Origin: Pistricoccus aurantiacus
Lineage (GTDB): Bacteria; Pseudomonadota; Gammaproteobacteria; Pseudomonadales; Halomonadaceae
DNA length: 64,000 bases
Direction: 5' to 3'
Assembly: GCF_007954585.1 (NCBI RefSeq)
Contig: NZ_CP042382.1
Coordinates: 1,984,001-2,048,000, forward strand
Under the pieces are notes generated by a model, which saw only the letters and a program-made list of their open reading frames with translations, made no database searches and was not told where the DNA came from. How positions within the stretch are numbered: position 1 is the first letter of the stretch; each line of letters opens with the position of its first letter. A program made the position numbers and the translations under genes. This document shows, piece by piece, positions 1 through 9,803 of the stretch.

Positions 1-213
1 AATGCCACCGCTGCGCCGCATGTGCTTGGGGAATCCCATTTTTAGCGCTACCGTCAGGGGAGCGAGCGCCAGCAGGTGCCAAAACGCACCCCGGAGGATA
101 TCGTTCTCCAGCCATCGAGCAATGGCGAACAGCTCGAGGCCGACGCCCAGGGCCAGAAGCGTCAAGGCGATACAGGTGCGTGCCAGCCGATTCCAGAAAT
201 CATGATGTGGCAT
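1..213 (-). CDS. pelE: PelE, N-terminal part (runs off the left edge)
   Basis: Start of an inner-membrane protein reading off the left edge; 71 codons are visible. It begins MPHHDFWNRLARTCIALTLL and shows two hydrophobic stretches (about residues 10-29 and 43-57), as expected for the two N-terminal helices of PelE, which in known homologues precede cytoplasmic TPRs. Its ATG overlaps the end of pelD by 14 bases, as expected for translational coupling. In Pel systems PelE binds PelD and PelG and helps recruit the glycosyltransferase PelF to the membrane. The call rests mainly on position directly after pelD plus the membrane topology; the TPR part is not visible. Confidence 0.75.
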   Translation of the reverse strand, partial: MPHHDFWNRLARTCIALTLLALGVGLELFAIARWLENDILRGAFWHLLALAPLTVALKMGFPKHMRRSGGI

Positions 214-1615
214 AGCGCATCTCATCGCTGTGCAGCGTATCCAGCAGCAATTCCGCGGAACGATCGCCGTCGATGACAAGGCTTGAGAACGTTACCCCCC
301 TGGGCAGTTCATCCTGCTCGAACAGCGACTCCAGCGGCGGCGTCAGGCGGGCTCGAAAGGGCGTCAGCGAATGGATGTCCGCCAGCGGCATCAGGACGAT
401 AAAGCGTCGGCGACCGCTATCGAGTCGAATATCCCAGCTTCTGTCGAGACCGCGGCGCTGCTTGTCGATAAGACGTGCTACCTGAGGGCCGTAACGCTCC
501 CCAAGCGCCTCTGGCAGGGTAACGCTGACGATCGTCGAGGTGAGATGATCCCGATGGGCGTGCTTGATCCAGATTTCCAGGCTTTCTTCGAGATCGTCGT
601 CATCGTCGCTGCGGGCGCTGAACAGATCGCCCAGATGCGCGCCAATCACCGAGAGCAGCTGTAGCTGGCCATCATGGAAATCCACGAAAGGAATGTCCAT
701 CACGGCGACGACGCCGTGCACATGCTCTCGAATGTCGACCAGAGGCACTGCGCATAGGGGAGTATTCGCCTCGGCCTCGAGAAAGTCGTTCAACCCCACT
801 AGTTGACCGCGATGCAGACATTCTTGCAGTAGCGTATCGGACAGATCGAGTTCGCTCGGCGCACCCAGCCAGGCCACCGGAGCCGTCAGCTTGCCCTCGG
901 CGTCGACGGGCAGCAACGCTGCCTGCTGCACTCGGCTGTGCTGGCCGATAAAGGACAGTATCTCGTCGCCAAGACGCTCCAAAGAGACGCGCTCATCCGT
1001 ATCCCGTTGAACCCGCTCCGCCAGGTTGCGCGTCAGCCGCGTCAAGGTATCGCGAAGCGTGAAGGGCTTGGAAGCCATCTGTTCCGTCAGCTGGTCGTGA
1101 GAAACCCGGAGCAGATGGTAGTGGCGAAGAAAGGCTTCCTGACGTAGATCCTGAGTGGTGGCCAGCAGCGATAGCTGACGCAGCTTGCAGCGCAGCCGCG
1201 TCGTCAATTCCCCGCACCCCAGCCCTAGCATCAGCAGGGCGATGGCATGAATGGCGATGACGCCACGGAACACCGACAGACCAACGATATGCAGGCCGCT
1301 TTGCACCACGACCATCAAGGCGATGGCAAGCAAGGCAGCGATAACGCCATAGAGCGAGCCATGCAGCGACCCCATCAGCACGGGGCCGGCCATCAACAGC
1401 CAAGGCGCTCCCAGTTCGATCAGCAAGGGATCCTGAGGGCTGAAGAGGAACCCCAGCGCCGGGACACCAAGACCGATAAGCAGCGTTTCGAGAAGGCGTT
1501 TGCTGTGCGAAGGAGGCTCGACCTTGATGTCGCTCGCTCGGGTAATCATGGTGCCGTCCACCGAGAATGCTCGCCGCGCCTCCTCCTGCGTCGCGCTGTT
1601 GGTGTCCTTGTTCAT
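200..1615 (-). CDS. pelD: PelD, c-di-GMP receptor of the Pel synthase complex
   Basis: 471-residue inner-membrane protein that activates Pel polysaccharide synthesis when it binds cyclic di-GMP. Four hydrophobic segments lie at about residues 41-135, followed by a helical linker, a GAF domain (about 190-330) and a degenerate GGDEF domain (about 345-471). The GGDEF signature is absent, so no cyclase activity is expected, but an RxxD inhibitory-site motif (RGLD, about 388-391) is kept; in Pseudomonas PelD this motif binds c-di-GMP. GAGGT lies just upstream of the ATG. Only 7 bases separate it from pelC, and it overlaps pelE. Regulation of Pel at the protein level by c-di-GMP is therefore expected here. 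Confidence 0.93.
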   Translation of the reverse strand: MNKDTNSATQEEARRAFSVDGTMITRASDIKVEPPSHSKRLLETLLIGLGVPALGFLFSPQDPLLIELGAPWLLMAGPVLMGSLHGSLYGVIAALLAIALMVVVQSGLHIVGLSVFRGVIAIHAIALLMLGLGCGELTTRLRCKLRQLSLLATTQDLRQEAFLRHYHLLRVSHDQLTEQMASKPFTLRDTLTRLTRNLAERVQRDTDERVSLERLGDEILSFIGQHSRVQQAALLPVDAEGKLTAPVAWLGAPSELDLSDTLLQECLHRGQLVGLNDFLEAEANTPLCAVPLVDIREHVHGVVAVMDIPFVDFHDGQLQLLSVIGAHLGDLFSARSDDDDDLEESLEIWIKHAHRDHLTSTIVSVTLPEALGERYGPQVARLIDKQRRGLDRSWDIRLDSGRRRFIVLMPLADIHSLTPFRARLTPPLESLFEQDELPRGVTFSSLVIDGDRSAELLLDTLHSDEMRYATS

Positions 1616-1622
1616 GCTGACC

Positions 1623-2189
1623 TCAAGGTTTCAAGGGCATCTTGCCCACTAGCTTGTCGAGTTGCTTGCTGGCCACGCCGCTCAGGGTGTCGAATCCCCA
1701 GCCGCCCCGTGAGCCGTTGGCGCTCCAGAGAATCTCGCCGGAGTTGGCGTCGCGCACCTGCAGGGAGACACCTACCGCAGGCTCGCCGTCCAGTCCGGTC
1801 TTGTAGTGCCATTCCTGCACCGCGCCGGTTACCAGATACTTCATCGAGCGCTGCTGCGCCCAGGTAAGGGCGGACTGAAGATCGCCGCTTCCATCGACGG
1901 TAAGCGGGTTGGCCGTCTCGTCTCGCGGCGCCACCTGAACGGACTTGATTCCACGCTTGGTCAGTGCAGTGATCAGCATGCCCTCCGCTTTCTGTCCCGC
2001 CAGCGGTGTCTCCGAGTGATTGCTGACGGCGATACCCCATTCGGCGTTGGAGTTCAAAGGCTGCTCTTCATGCACCTGAGTCGTCGAACAGGCTGACAGC
2101 AGTATCGTCAGCAGCCCCAAAAGCATTAGCGCCATGTACCGGGCCTGCGGCAGTCGGGCCAGTAACAGTCGAGAGGGTGATAGCTGCAT
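1623..2189 (-). CDS. pelC: PelC, outer-membrane lipoprotein of the Pel exporter
   Basis: Lipoprotein that in Pseudomonas forms a dodecameric periplasmic ring under the PelB pore and guides the cationic polymer outward. The signal peptide ends in a lipobox (LLSACS; Cys about residue 34), followed by a small alpha/beta domain typical of PelC. Two ATGs are candidates: the first (2195) lies only 2 bases from AAGGAG, the second (2189) lies 8 bases from it, so 2189 is chosen; the difference is two residues. The length of about 188 residues fits the family. It sits between pelB (42-base gap) and pelD (7-base gap). Confidence 0.9.
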   Translation of the reverse strand: MQLSPSRLLLARLPQARYMALMLLGLLTILLSACSTTQVHEEQPLNSNAEWGIAVSNHSETPLAGQKAEGMLITALTKRGIKSVQVAPRDETANPLTVDGSGDLQSALTWAQQRSMKYLVTGAVQEWHYKTGLDGEPAVGVSLQVRDANSGEILWSANGSRGGWGFDTLSGVASKQLDKLVGKMPLKP

Positions 2190-2231
2190 GGACATTTCTC
2201 CTTGATGAATGACTGAGTGCTGGTAAAGGAC

Positions 2232-5200
2232 TTAGCGTCCTAGAAAGATCTGGTAGTTGAGCTGGGCGCCGAAGCGGGTGGTGTCATCCACGCCGGTGCC
2301 GTCGTCGATGTCGATGCCGAAGCTCAGCTCGTCGCCACCGAAGAGACGACTGCCGATATCGAAGGAAACGTTGCCGGCAAAATCATTGCTGGGCCAGCGC
2401 TGGCCACCGCCCAGGGTCAGCTGCAGGCGAGGCGAGGCGACGTTGGGAAAGGCGCCCCCCGGCAGACCGCGAGAAAAGCTGATGCCGCCGCCCAGGAAGG
2501 TCGAGTCGTCGCTGAGCAGCGTGCCCGGCGTGCTGTCCGATGACAGCCGCGCGGCGATGGTCTCGGGCAGCTTGTCGTCCGCGTCCTGACGGTCGTGGCT
2601 GGCAAAGATCTGCAGCTCCACGCTGCGCGTCGGGCCCTCGATCAGCAGGTGGCTGAGCAAGGCTTCGTAGCGTGCGCCATCCCCCAGACGCTGACGATCC
2701 TCGCGTTCCCGGTACCAGAGTTTACGGGCATTGAGAAACAGCTGGTCGCGAGCGGTGAGAGTCCAGTTGAGCGAGGCGCCTACCTGATCCTCCACCGCCA
2801 GCAGTCGCAACAGGTCGCCGGCCTCCGATGGTTCGCCCATATCCGCGAACAGGCTGCCCTTGAGACGGGAGGTGAAATCCAGACTCTGCTTGATGCCGGC
2901 GGTCAGATGCGTATCGCCATCGCTTTCGATGGCGCCTATCGCCAGTTCGGTCTGAGCACGCTGTCCCCGACGCAGGAGAGTGACTTCACCGAACCACTCA
3001 TCCTCGAGCCCGGAAGCGTCCTGAACGGATTCGAGGCTGTCCGCATCGAACTGACGCTTGGCAAGCTCAAGACTGCCGGTCCAGTTCGATACGGAGCGCT
3101 CGAGGCTCAGGCTTTCTTCCGAGATATCCAGATCCCCCAGTTCCCGATAGCGCACTTCGGCGCCCATGCGGTTGGGCATTTGCTGACGAAGATTGACGAT
3201 CTCCGCACGAAAGTCGCCGCCGCCGTCATGCAGATCGTTGGCCTGCTTCAGCGCGGTGTCGTAACGCTTCAGGTGCTGGTTGATGTAGAAACGGGTTTCC
3301 TTGCCCATGGGCACGTTCGGGTCGTTCAATAACTGCCGCAGACGCACGTTATCGTTGCGCTGCAGGGCTATGCTGACCTCGTGGTTGGGTGCCGTCTCGA
3401 GTTTTGCCTGCTGGCGATATGACCACAGATAGCGATAACGTTCCTGCTGGCCCATTACTTCAAGCGCCTGCAGCGCCAGTTCGCCCTGTCTGGCGCCGCT
3501 GTCGTCCATGGGATCCATCTGAGTGATCAGAGCATCGTGCCAGCTAGCCGCCTGATCGCCCCCGAGGTGGGTGCGGGTACTTGTCAGGGCGACGACTTGG
3601 TCCCGCAGATCCGCCTCTTCGAGCGGCTGATCCAGCTGCTTGGCCAGGATAGGTGTCCATCTGGTCATGGCAAGACGACGTGCGGCGTAGCTTTCACGAT
3701 CCTTTCCGGTCTGGTGAAGCAGATAGGAAAAGTTGAGAAGACGCTGCGGGTTGGGCGGATACTGAGATTCGATGCGACGATGCCAGCCGAGAGATCGATC
3801 CAGTCGTCCTAGCGCCTGATAGCCGTCCGCCAGCGCCACCGCGAGGCTGAGGGATTCGTCGCCGCGAGATTGCCACTTCTCCAGCTTGGCTTTCAGGGCT
3901 TCTTCTTGACCGCCAGCGGCCAATGCGTAGATTTCGCCGGCGACCAGATCGAGCCGGTCGGGGGCGATCCTTCGACCGCGTCGATAGGCGTCCAAGGCTT
4001 TCTTGGGCGAGTTCTCGGTCAGGTTCTGCTCACCCATCGCCGCCCAGTAGTCCGCGGAGTTCTCGAATTTCTCGGGAGCTTCCTCCGCCAGGGCCAGGAG
4101 TTCCCGAGCGACATCCGGCCGACGCATGCCTTGGGCCAGCTGAAAGCCCTGGATGACGCCGCGGATATCCTTGGACTCTCGCCAGCGACGTTCCGCCAGG
4201 CGCGCGACAAGCCCGATATCCTTCTGCTCGTAGGCGGCCTGCATCAGGGTATCCCGCTGGTTGGCGTTCAGCGTGTAATGCTCGCCCAGCTCCTGCAGGG
4301 CGCGAATCGTGTCCGCGGAACTACCCAGCAGATAGGCCAGATCCGAGCGCTGCTGCCAGTAGGGACGATGCTGCCATTCCGGACGTGAAGCGGAAGGGTC
4401 GGTGGGCTCGCCTGCCTCGACAAGCACTTCCTGGGCATCTTTCAGGTTCCACAGGCGAACCAGCAGACGGCTTTGCTCCCGGGCGGCGCTGGGATCTTCG
4501 CCTTTTTGCTGCTTTGCCAGAGCCGCCCAGACCTCGGCGGCCTCATCCAGTTCACCAACCTGTTCGAGCAGGGTGGCGAGCCTCGCGGATAGATTCCAGT
4601 CATCGAAACCTGCCTGACGCCATTCGCGAAGTTGGGCGATAGCCTCATCCGGCTTGCCTAGCTGATCGAGGAGATCGACCAGCTGTCCGCGATCTTCCAA
4701 GTTCATGGCGTCCTGTTCCTGCAGGCGCTGCAGGGCCTCGAGCGCCGTCTGACGATCGTAGAGATCCCGTGACAGTTTCACGATTTCGCGCTCGCGGTCC
4801 GGGTTCTCGCCGCGCTTGGCCCAGTCGATCAGGACGTCCAACGCCTGCTCGGGTTTGCCGCTCCAGCGATAGGCATGATAGAGATTTTCCAGGTGTTCGA
4901 GGTTGTCCGGCTCCATGCGTCGCAGCGTCTTGAGGGTATCGATAGCGACGGCCGGTTTGTCAGCGGCGATGGCGATGGCCGCGTGGCGACTCAGCAATTG
5001 GCTATCCTCCGGCGTCATCTTGACGAGACGGCGAGAGACGTCCAGAGCCTGAGCGGGCTGATTTTCCGCCAGGTAGATTTTCACGGCGATATCGAGCAGT
5101 TCCGGATCATTCGGATAGGCTTCGAGATATTCCTTGACGTATTCCAGCGCCAGGGCGGCGTCGCCACTCTGCTGAGCCGCCAGCAGGGATTGGCGCGCGG

Positions 5201-6032
5201 CTTCTCGTCGAGAATCCCCTGTTTTCTGTCGATCGTTCGGCCTTTCTCGGTCTTGCTGCGCTTCTTGTGCTTGAGCCGAGGGAACCAGCCAGTCGAGCCA
5301 GCCAGCGGCAAGTGGTTTTTCAGAATGCTGAATCCGATAGCCGGCCTGAGCCGGGTCGCTGGGCTTGACTGCCTGCATGACGCTTTCGCTGGAATGCCAG
5401 GCCTGATGCCAGGCCTCCGCCGCTTGGCCAGGATCGCCGGCTTGCAGCCAATATCGGCCCGCCTCGCTGTACCATCTGAAGCGATTTTGTACATCGTAGC
5501 GGGCCAGGATTTCATAGCTGCTAGCGGCACGATCCGGCCGGTTCAGCGCCAGCCAGTGCAGGGCCAAGGTCTCGATGCGTTTGCTGTTTGGCGTTATCCT
5601 TGACTCGCTGGCCGTTTTCCGCACCGCCGCGATATAGCGATCCATGCGCGTAATCAATTCGTTCTTGATATCTTCCAGTTCGTTGGAGCCGAAGGCTTCG
5701 ATGTAGCGCCTCCACTGGTACTCGAGCAGCCACCACTGAGCGTCGAGGGAGGGATCATTTGCCACCGGTTCCAAGGTTTCGCCCGCGGCGTCGATTTCTC
5801 CCACCTCGAGCTGCAGCTTTGCCAGCCGCAGACGGTAATCGAGCCGGTGAGGCGCCGAGCGCAGGCTCGCCTGGGCGTACAGCAGCGCCGCATTCTGATC
5901 GCCGGAACGTTCCGGGTCGTCCATGTTCAGCAGCCGCTGTGCCGGAAAAACCGCCAGCAGCGCCAATACCAGCCCGATGGCCAGGCTGTACAGGATCCAG
6001 GGGGAAAGCAGGCGTTCCGATAGGCTAGTCAC
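2232..6032 (-). CDS. pelB: PelB, TPR scaffold and outer-membrane porin
   Basis: 1266-residue Pel export protein. An N-terminal membrane helix (about residues 11-31) is followed by a long periplasmic helical repeat region (about 50-870) with TPR-like units such as the DPELLDIAVKIYLAENQPAQAL stretch, and a C-terminal beta-rich region (about 930-1266) of alternating short strands typical of the 16-strand porin. In Pel systems the TPRs bind PelA and the porin exports the polymer. The start codon is GTG, read from AGAGG with 7-base spacing, and it overlaps the pelA stop by 8 bases. The last residues are FLGR rather than the usual terminal aromatic of outer-membrane barrels, which is slightly unusual. 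Confidence 0.92.
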   Translation of the reverse strand: MTSLSERLLSPWILYSLAIGLVLALLAVFPAQRLLNMDDPERSGDQNAALLYAQASLRSAPHRLDYRLRLAKLQLEVGEIDAAGETLEPVANDPSLDAQWWLLEYQWRRYIEAFGSNELEDIKNELITRMDRYIAAVRKTASESRITPNSKRIETLALHWLALNRPDRAASSYEILARYDVQNRFRWYSEAGRYWLQAGDPGQAAEAWHQAWHSSESVMQAVKPSDPAQAGYRIQHSEKPLAAGWLDWLVPSAQAQEAQQDRERPNDRQKTGDSRREAARQSLLAAQQSGDAALALEYVKEYLEAYPNDPELLDIAVKIYLAENQPAQALDVSRRLVKMTPEDSQLLSRHAAIAIAADKPAVAIDTLKTLRRMEPDNLEHLENLYHAYRWSGKPEQALDVLIDWAKRGENPDREREIVKLSRDLYDRQTALEALQRLQEQDAMNLEDRGQLVDLLDQLGKPDEAIAQLREWRQAGFDDWNLSARLATLLEQVGELDEAAEVWAALAKQQKGEDPSAAREQSRLLVRLWNLKDAQEVLVEAGEPTDPSASRPEWQHRPYWQQRSDLAYLLGSSADTIRALQELGEHYTLNANQRDTLMQAAYEQKDIGLVARLAERRWRESKDIRGVIQGFQLAQGMRRPDVARELLALAEEAPEKFENSADYWAAMGEQNLTENSPKKALDAYRRGRRIAPDRLDLVAGEIYALAAGGQEEALKAKLEKWQSRGDESLSLAVALADGYQALGRLDRSLGWHRRIESQYPPNPQRLLNFSYLLHQTGKDRESYAARRLAMTRWTPILAKQLDQPLEEADLRDQVVALTSTRTHLGGDQAASWHDALITQMDPMDDSGARQGELALQALEVMGQQERYRYLWSYRQQAKLETAPNHEVSIALQRNDNVRLRQLLNDPNVPMGKETRFYINQHLKRYDTALKQANDLHDGGGDFRAEIVNLRQQMPNRMGAEVRYRELGDLDISEESLSLERSVSNWTGSLELAKRQFDADSLESVQDASGLEDEWFGEVTLLRRGQRAQTELAIGAIESDGDTHLTAGIKQSLDFTSRLKGSLFADMGEPSEAGDLLRLLAVEDQVGASLNWTLTARDQLFLNARKLWYREREDRQRLGDGARYEALLSHLLIEGPTRSVELQIFASHDRQDADDKLPETIAARLSSDSTPGTLLSDDSTFLGGGISFSRGLPGGAFPNVASPRLQLTLGGGQRWPSNDFAGNVSFDIGSRLFGGDELSFGIDIDDGTGVDDTTRFGAQLNYQIFLGR

Positions 6033-8844
6033 AGAATACCTCTATGGTCGCGGGTCCCGGTTGGTCGTAATTCAGCAGTACGCCATCGTCGATGATCGTG
6101 AAGGAAGCCCCCGGCGCATTGACGCGGCAGCCTTGGGTGGCACCGAGTTCGACGACAAGGGCGACCTCCTCCGCACTCAGAGTCATGGTCTTGTGCGTCG
6201 CCGAGGGCACTTGCCAGTCCGTCAGGCGGCCGTTGGCCCGTTTCAGATAAGGGCTGCGCGGCGGTTCCTCGTCGAGCACCAGGCGGGCATGATCAGCGCC
6301 GGAAAGCGCCACGTAGCGACCCTGGGGGATATCGCGAACCCCGGCCACCTGGCTTGACCGCGCAAAATCCGGCCAGCCAAGCTCGGTAGGAATACGCAAG
6401 GTGCGGTTTTTAGTCGTGCCGCTGATGCGCCAGCTGCCATCGAGATGACGGGCAACGCCCACGTCGTACCAGCTGGTGGCAAGCTTGCTCCAGGTACTGA
6501 CGTAGACCGGCAGCGTCTCCTGTTCCAGCACATAGTCATAGACTTGCTTGAGGGCGCGCAGCGCCGCTGGAGTGCCCGCGGAATAGAAGTGGTAGTAGAT
6601 GCTGATGGGCTTCAGCCGGCGCGGCATGTCGGTGAGCTGAAAGGTTTCGATGACCCGGCGATAGCCCCACAGCGGCGATGTCATCTCGTTGGTATAGACG
6701 TTTTCGTTGATGATGGGGGCATTGACCTGCAGATAGTCGCCCACCGGACGCAGCATGGGCGAAACCTGGGTCAGCGACGGGTTGTCCCGAGTGATGCTGG
6801 TGTTGCCCCCGTTGAAATTGACCATACCGTTGCGCTCGATGATGGCCAGCGCTTTCTCCGGCGGCAGGGCGTTGCCGGACCACAGCACCACCTCGGTGCG
6901 TTTGCCGGGAGGCGCCAGGCGTCGATCGATATAGTTGGCGGAACCCACGATTTCTCTTTCCAGGGAATAGCGATAGCCTTCCAGCGGGAGATTGTAGTGG
7001 AAACCCGCTTTCGTCTTGCCTTGCCCCGCCAGGTCGCCTTCCTTCAGCTTGTGCCATTCGAAAGGGTGGCTGAAGGTGTGGGTGGCGAGTTCTATCCAGG
7101 GCAGGGCGAAGATCTCTCTTGCCAGCGGTTCCAGCTCGGGACCGTCCTGAGGTCTGACGCTCTTGGGGCCGAATTCGCCTTCGACGATGGAGACGGTGGT
7201 GGGTACGTCGTAGCGTTTGAGCACTTCCTCCAGCATGATCTCGCCGGTGAAAGGCGCGCCGGGGAATTCCGCATGACTGATGAAGGCGTCGCCGTCGATC
7301 TGTGTCGTCCAGAAGCGCGAGCCGTTTTCCGTGGTGGTGTCCGGTACCGGGAACGTCGGCAGGTCGAGGCTGTTTTTCAGGAAAGCGAACGGATCGAGAA
7401 GCCAGCGCTGCTGGGAGCCTATGTTCTGGACTTCCCAGGGGCTGACGGCGATGCCGCCCCAGTCGCCGGTGATGACCGGTGATAGCCTGACGCCCTTGGC
7501 ATCCTCAAGGGTAAGATGAAGCTTGTTGCTTTCGCGACGGCTGCGGAAGCCGCCCTGGAAAAACTCGGGGGAATCGGGCATGCCTTCATAGCCCATCATT
7601 TCATCGAAATCGGTGATCTCAAGGGTTGCGCTGTCGAACCCGTCCACCCGTTGCAATCCGGTCATACGACTCAGCTCTCCGCTCAGCGGAAAGGCCAAGG
7701 CGCCGAAGATGGCTACCTTGCTGCCTTGCTGCATCTGCCGGGACAGCCAGTCGCCGAACTGTTGGCCCTCTTCGAGTGGGCCCTGGAACCAGGTCAGGAT
7801 GCCGGCATAACGGCCATTGAGAACGCCTTCCGGCAGCGGCTTGTTGACATCGCGGTATTCGACGGCGAAGCCCAGGTATTCCAGAGGAACCCCAAGGGTC
7901 TGATAGGCGGCGGTGTTGGAAAGCATTCCATCATCCACATCCTTGGAGTTGTAGAACACCAGCGCGCGGCGCGGCACCGGCTCGATCAACCCCACTCCCA
8001 CCTGATTCAGTTCAGGTACGCTGACCCAGGGAATGAGGCCTTTTTCATGGATGCGTCTGGCGGTTTCCCGAGCGACCTCGCGATCCGCCGCCGGCACATA
8101 GTCGATGGCAATGACAGGCAGATCGTACTCATCCTGAATTCTGGTCAGTTGATTCAGCAGCCAGTCGCTGTCTTCCTCGGGTACGTTGCCATAAACCCCC
8201 GTACTCGGATTCCACCGGCGGTAAAGGGATTCCGCCGCGACACCGACGATATCGTCCTGCACCCGATCGAGCACCTCGAAGCCACGGTTGAGCAGTAGCT
8301 TGATACCGGGGAAGCGCTCATGCAGGCGTTGGATGATATCCACCAGCGCCGTCTGCTGGACGGCAGCTTCTTCACTGTCCTTGGCAAAGAACTGGTAGCT
8401 ATCCAACGTATCCAGGAAAAAGGCGCGATAGCCCTGTTCCCAGAGTTTGGTGACGCGCTCTTCGAAGAGATACTCCTGCCAGTCCGGATTCGTCAGGTCC
8501 GCCACGCGAGCCGGCCAGTCCGGGTTGTCCATCATCAGGCTCGATTCCGGGGGGGGAGCCGTGGTCTTGCGCCATTGTTCCAGTTCGCCGACGCTCAGAT
8601 AGGCAAAGACCTGCGCGCCGTTACGCGCCAGGCGCTGCTGATCCCCAGGCGCCATGCTATCCGCCTCGATCACCACCCAGTCGAACTGATCAAGTTGTTC
8701 GAAGGGGATGTCGCTGCCGTAATAGAACGCCACGCTCGGCTGCTCCGACGCCATGGCCCGGGAGGCCCAGGTCAAGGTGAATGTCAGACAGATCAGTGCA
8801 GCCAATAGCCAGCGTTGCTCGAGCGTGGTGATTTTGTTCATCAT
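6025..8844 (-). CDS. pelA: PelA, periplasmic Pel hydrolase/deacetylase
   Basis: About 939 residues with a cleavable signal peptide (MMNKITTLEQRWLLAALICL..., cut near ASEQ). PelA trims and partly deacetylates Pel in the periplasm. Domain order: GH114/GH166-like hydrolase barrel (about 35-290, with the VVIEAD and AAESLY acidic loops), a Rossmann-like domain (about 300-480), a CE4-like deacetylase with the metal-binding TQIDGDAF and ATHTFSHPF motifs (Asp-x-Asp near residue 516, His pair near 586-590), and a C-terminal beta domain. The open frame continues much further upstream, but those codons overlap the divergent-frame epimerase gene and lack a signal sequence, so the start at the double ATG is chosen. 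It overlaps pelB by 8 bases. Confidence 0.93.
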   Translation of the reverse strand: MMNKITTLEQRWLLAALICLTFTLTWASRAMASEQPSVAFYYGSDIPFEQLDQFDWVVIEADSMAPGDQQRLARNGAQVFAYLSVGELEQWRKTTAPPPESSLMMDNPDWPARVADLTNPDWQEYLFEERVTKLWEQGYRAFFLDTLDSYQFFAKDSEEAAVQQTALVDIIQRLHERFPGIKLLLNRGFEVLDRVQDDIVGVAAESLYRRWNPSTGVYGNVPEEDSDWLLNQLTRIQDEYDLPVIAIDYVPAADREVARETARRIHEKGLIPWVSVPELNQVGVGLIEPVPRRALVFYNSKDVDDGMLSNTAAYQTLGVPLEYLGFAVEYRDVNKPLPEGVLNGRYAGILTWFQGPLEEGQQFGDWLSRQMQQGSKVAIFGALAFPLSGELSRMTGLQRVDGFDSATLEITDFDEMMGYEGMPDSPEFFQGGFRSRRESNKLHLTLEDAKGVRLSPVITGDWGGIAVSPWEVQNIGSQQRWLLDPFAFLKNSLDLPTFPVPDTTTENGSRFWTTQIDGDAFISHAEFPGAPFTGEIMLEEVLKRYDVPTTVSIVEGEFGPKSVRPQDGPELEPLAREIFALPWIELATHTFSHPFEWHKLKEGDLAGQGKTKAGFHYNLPLEGYRYSLEREIVGSANYIDRRLAPPGKRTEVVLWSGNALPPEKALAIIERNGMVNFNGGNTSITRDNPSLTQVSPMLRPVGDYLQVNAPIINENVYTNEMTSPLWGYRRVIETFQLTDMPRRLKPISIYYHFYSAGTPAALRALKQVYDYVLEQETLPVYVSTWSKLATSWYDVGVARHLDGSWRISGTTKNRTLRIPTELGWPDFARSSQVAGVRDIPQGRYVALSGADHARLVLDEEPPRSPYLKRANGRLTDWQVPSATHKTMTLSAEEVALVVELGATQGCRVNAPGASFTIIDDGVLLNYDQPGPATIEVFCD

Positions 8845-8855
8845 CGAAAATGCAC

Positions 8856-9803
8856 TCAAATGGCGTTTGAATCGTGAGTCGAAGGCCGGGCCTGCAGTAG
8901 TTCTCTCAAGCCATCGTCCAGCGACCAGCGCGGAATCAGGTTCAGCCACTCTCCAAGCCTTTGCGGACACCCCTGGGAATGCTGGATGTCGCCGGCCCGG
9001 GCGGCCAGAAACTCCGCCTGCAGGGAAGTGCCGAGCAGCTTCTGCAGGTTGTCTAGCAATTCCAGTAGGGAAACCCGCCCACCGGTAGCGACGTTGCAAA
9101 CGCCGCGATGCGTGGAAAACAGGGCCGCGCTGTTGGCGCGAGCGATATCCTTGACGAAGACGAAATCTCGGGTCTGCTGGCCGTCGCCATAGATTTGCGG
9201 CGCCTGGCCGGCGGTAAGCCGATCCACGAAAAGGCTGATCACGCCGGCATAGGGGGATTTGGGATCCTGCCTGGGACCATAGATGTTGAAATAACGCAGA
9301 CCCAGCATCGGCATGTCGTGCAACTGGGTCATCAGCATGGCGTATTGTTCGTTGACCGACTTTTCCAGACCATAGGGGGAAAGCGGCGCGACTGCACTGT
9401 CTTCCGTCAGCGGCAGCTGCTGTGGAACACCATAGATCGCTGCGGAGGAGGCAAAGACCAGGCGCTTGATTCCATGGATCCGGGCGGCGTGCATGACGTT
9501 CACGGTGCCGTTGATGTTCTGCACCGCGGACAGATCCGGGTGTTCCAGGGAAAACGCCACGGATACTTGAGCGGCCAGATGCAGACAGCGATCGATATCC
9601 TGCATGGCGGCTCGGACGTCGTCGCGTCTGCATATATCGCCTTCGTGAATCTCGAGGCGTGGATGATCGGGAAGGTTGCTGCGCTTGCCGCTGGAAAAGT
9701 TGTCCAGCACCCGCACCGCATGTCCTTCTTCCAATAACTGTTCCACGGTATGGCTGCCGATAAAGCCGGCGCCCCCGGTGATCAGGATGCTTTCCTTTCT
9801 CAT
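8856..9803 (-). CDS. pelX: PelX-like UDP-sugar 4-epimerase
   Basis: 315-residue extended SDR of the NAD-dependent epimerase/dehydratase family. The N-terminal nucleotide-binding motif GGAGFIGSH, the catalytic SSAAIYG serine segment and the YGLEK (YxxxK) motif are all present. Pel is rich in N-acetylgalactosamine/galactosamine, and in Pseudomonas protegens the first gene of the pel locus, pelX, encodes a UDP-GlcNAc C4-epimerase supplying UDP-GalNAc; position directly before pelA (11-base gap) supports the same job here. The frame opens with a TTG 14 codons upstream, but the ATG beginning MRKESILITGG fits the domain start. UDP-glucose or UDP-glucuronate epimerase activity cannot be excluded from sequence alone. 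Confidence 0.8.
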   Translation of the reverse strand: MRKESILITGGAGFIGSHTVEQLLEEGHAVRVLDNFSSGKRSNLPDHPRLEIHEGDICRRDDVRAAMQDIDRCLHLAAQVSVAFSLEHPDLSAVQNINGTVNVMHAARIHGIKRLVFASSAAIYGVPQQLPLTEDSAVAPLSPYGLEKSVNEQYAMLMTQLHDMPMLGLRYFNIYGPRQDPKSPYAGVISLFVDRLTAGQAPQIYGDGQQTRDFVFVKDIARANSAALFSTHRGVCNVATGGRVSLLELLDNLQKLLGTSLQAEFLAARAGDIQHSQGCPQRLGEWLNLIPRWSLDDGLRELLQARPSTHDSNAI

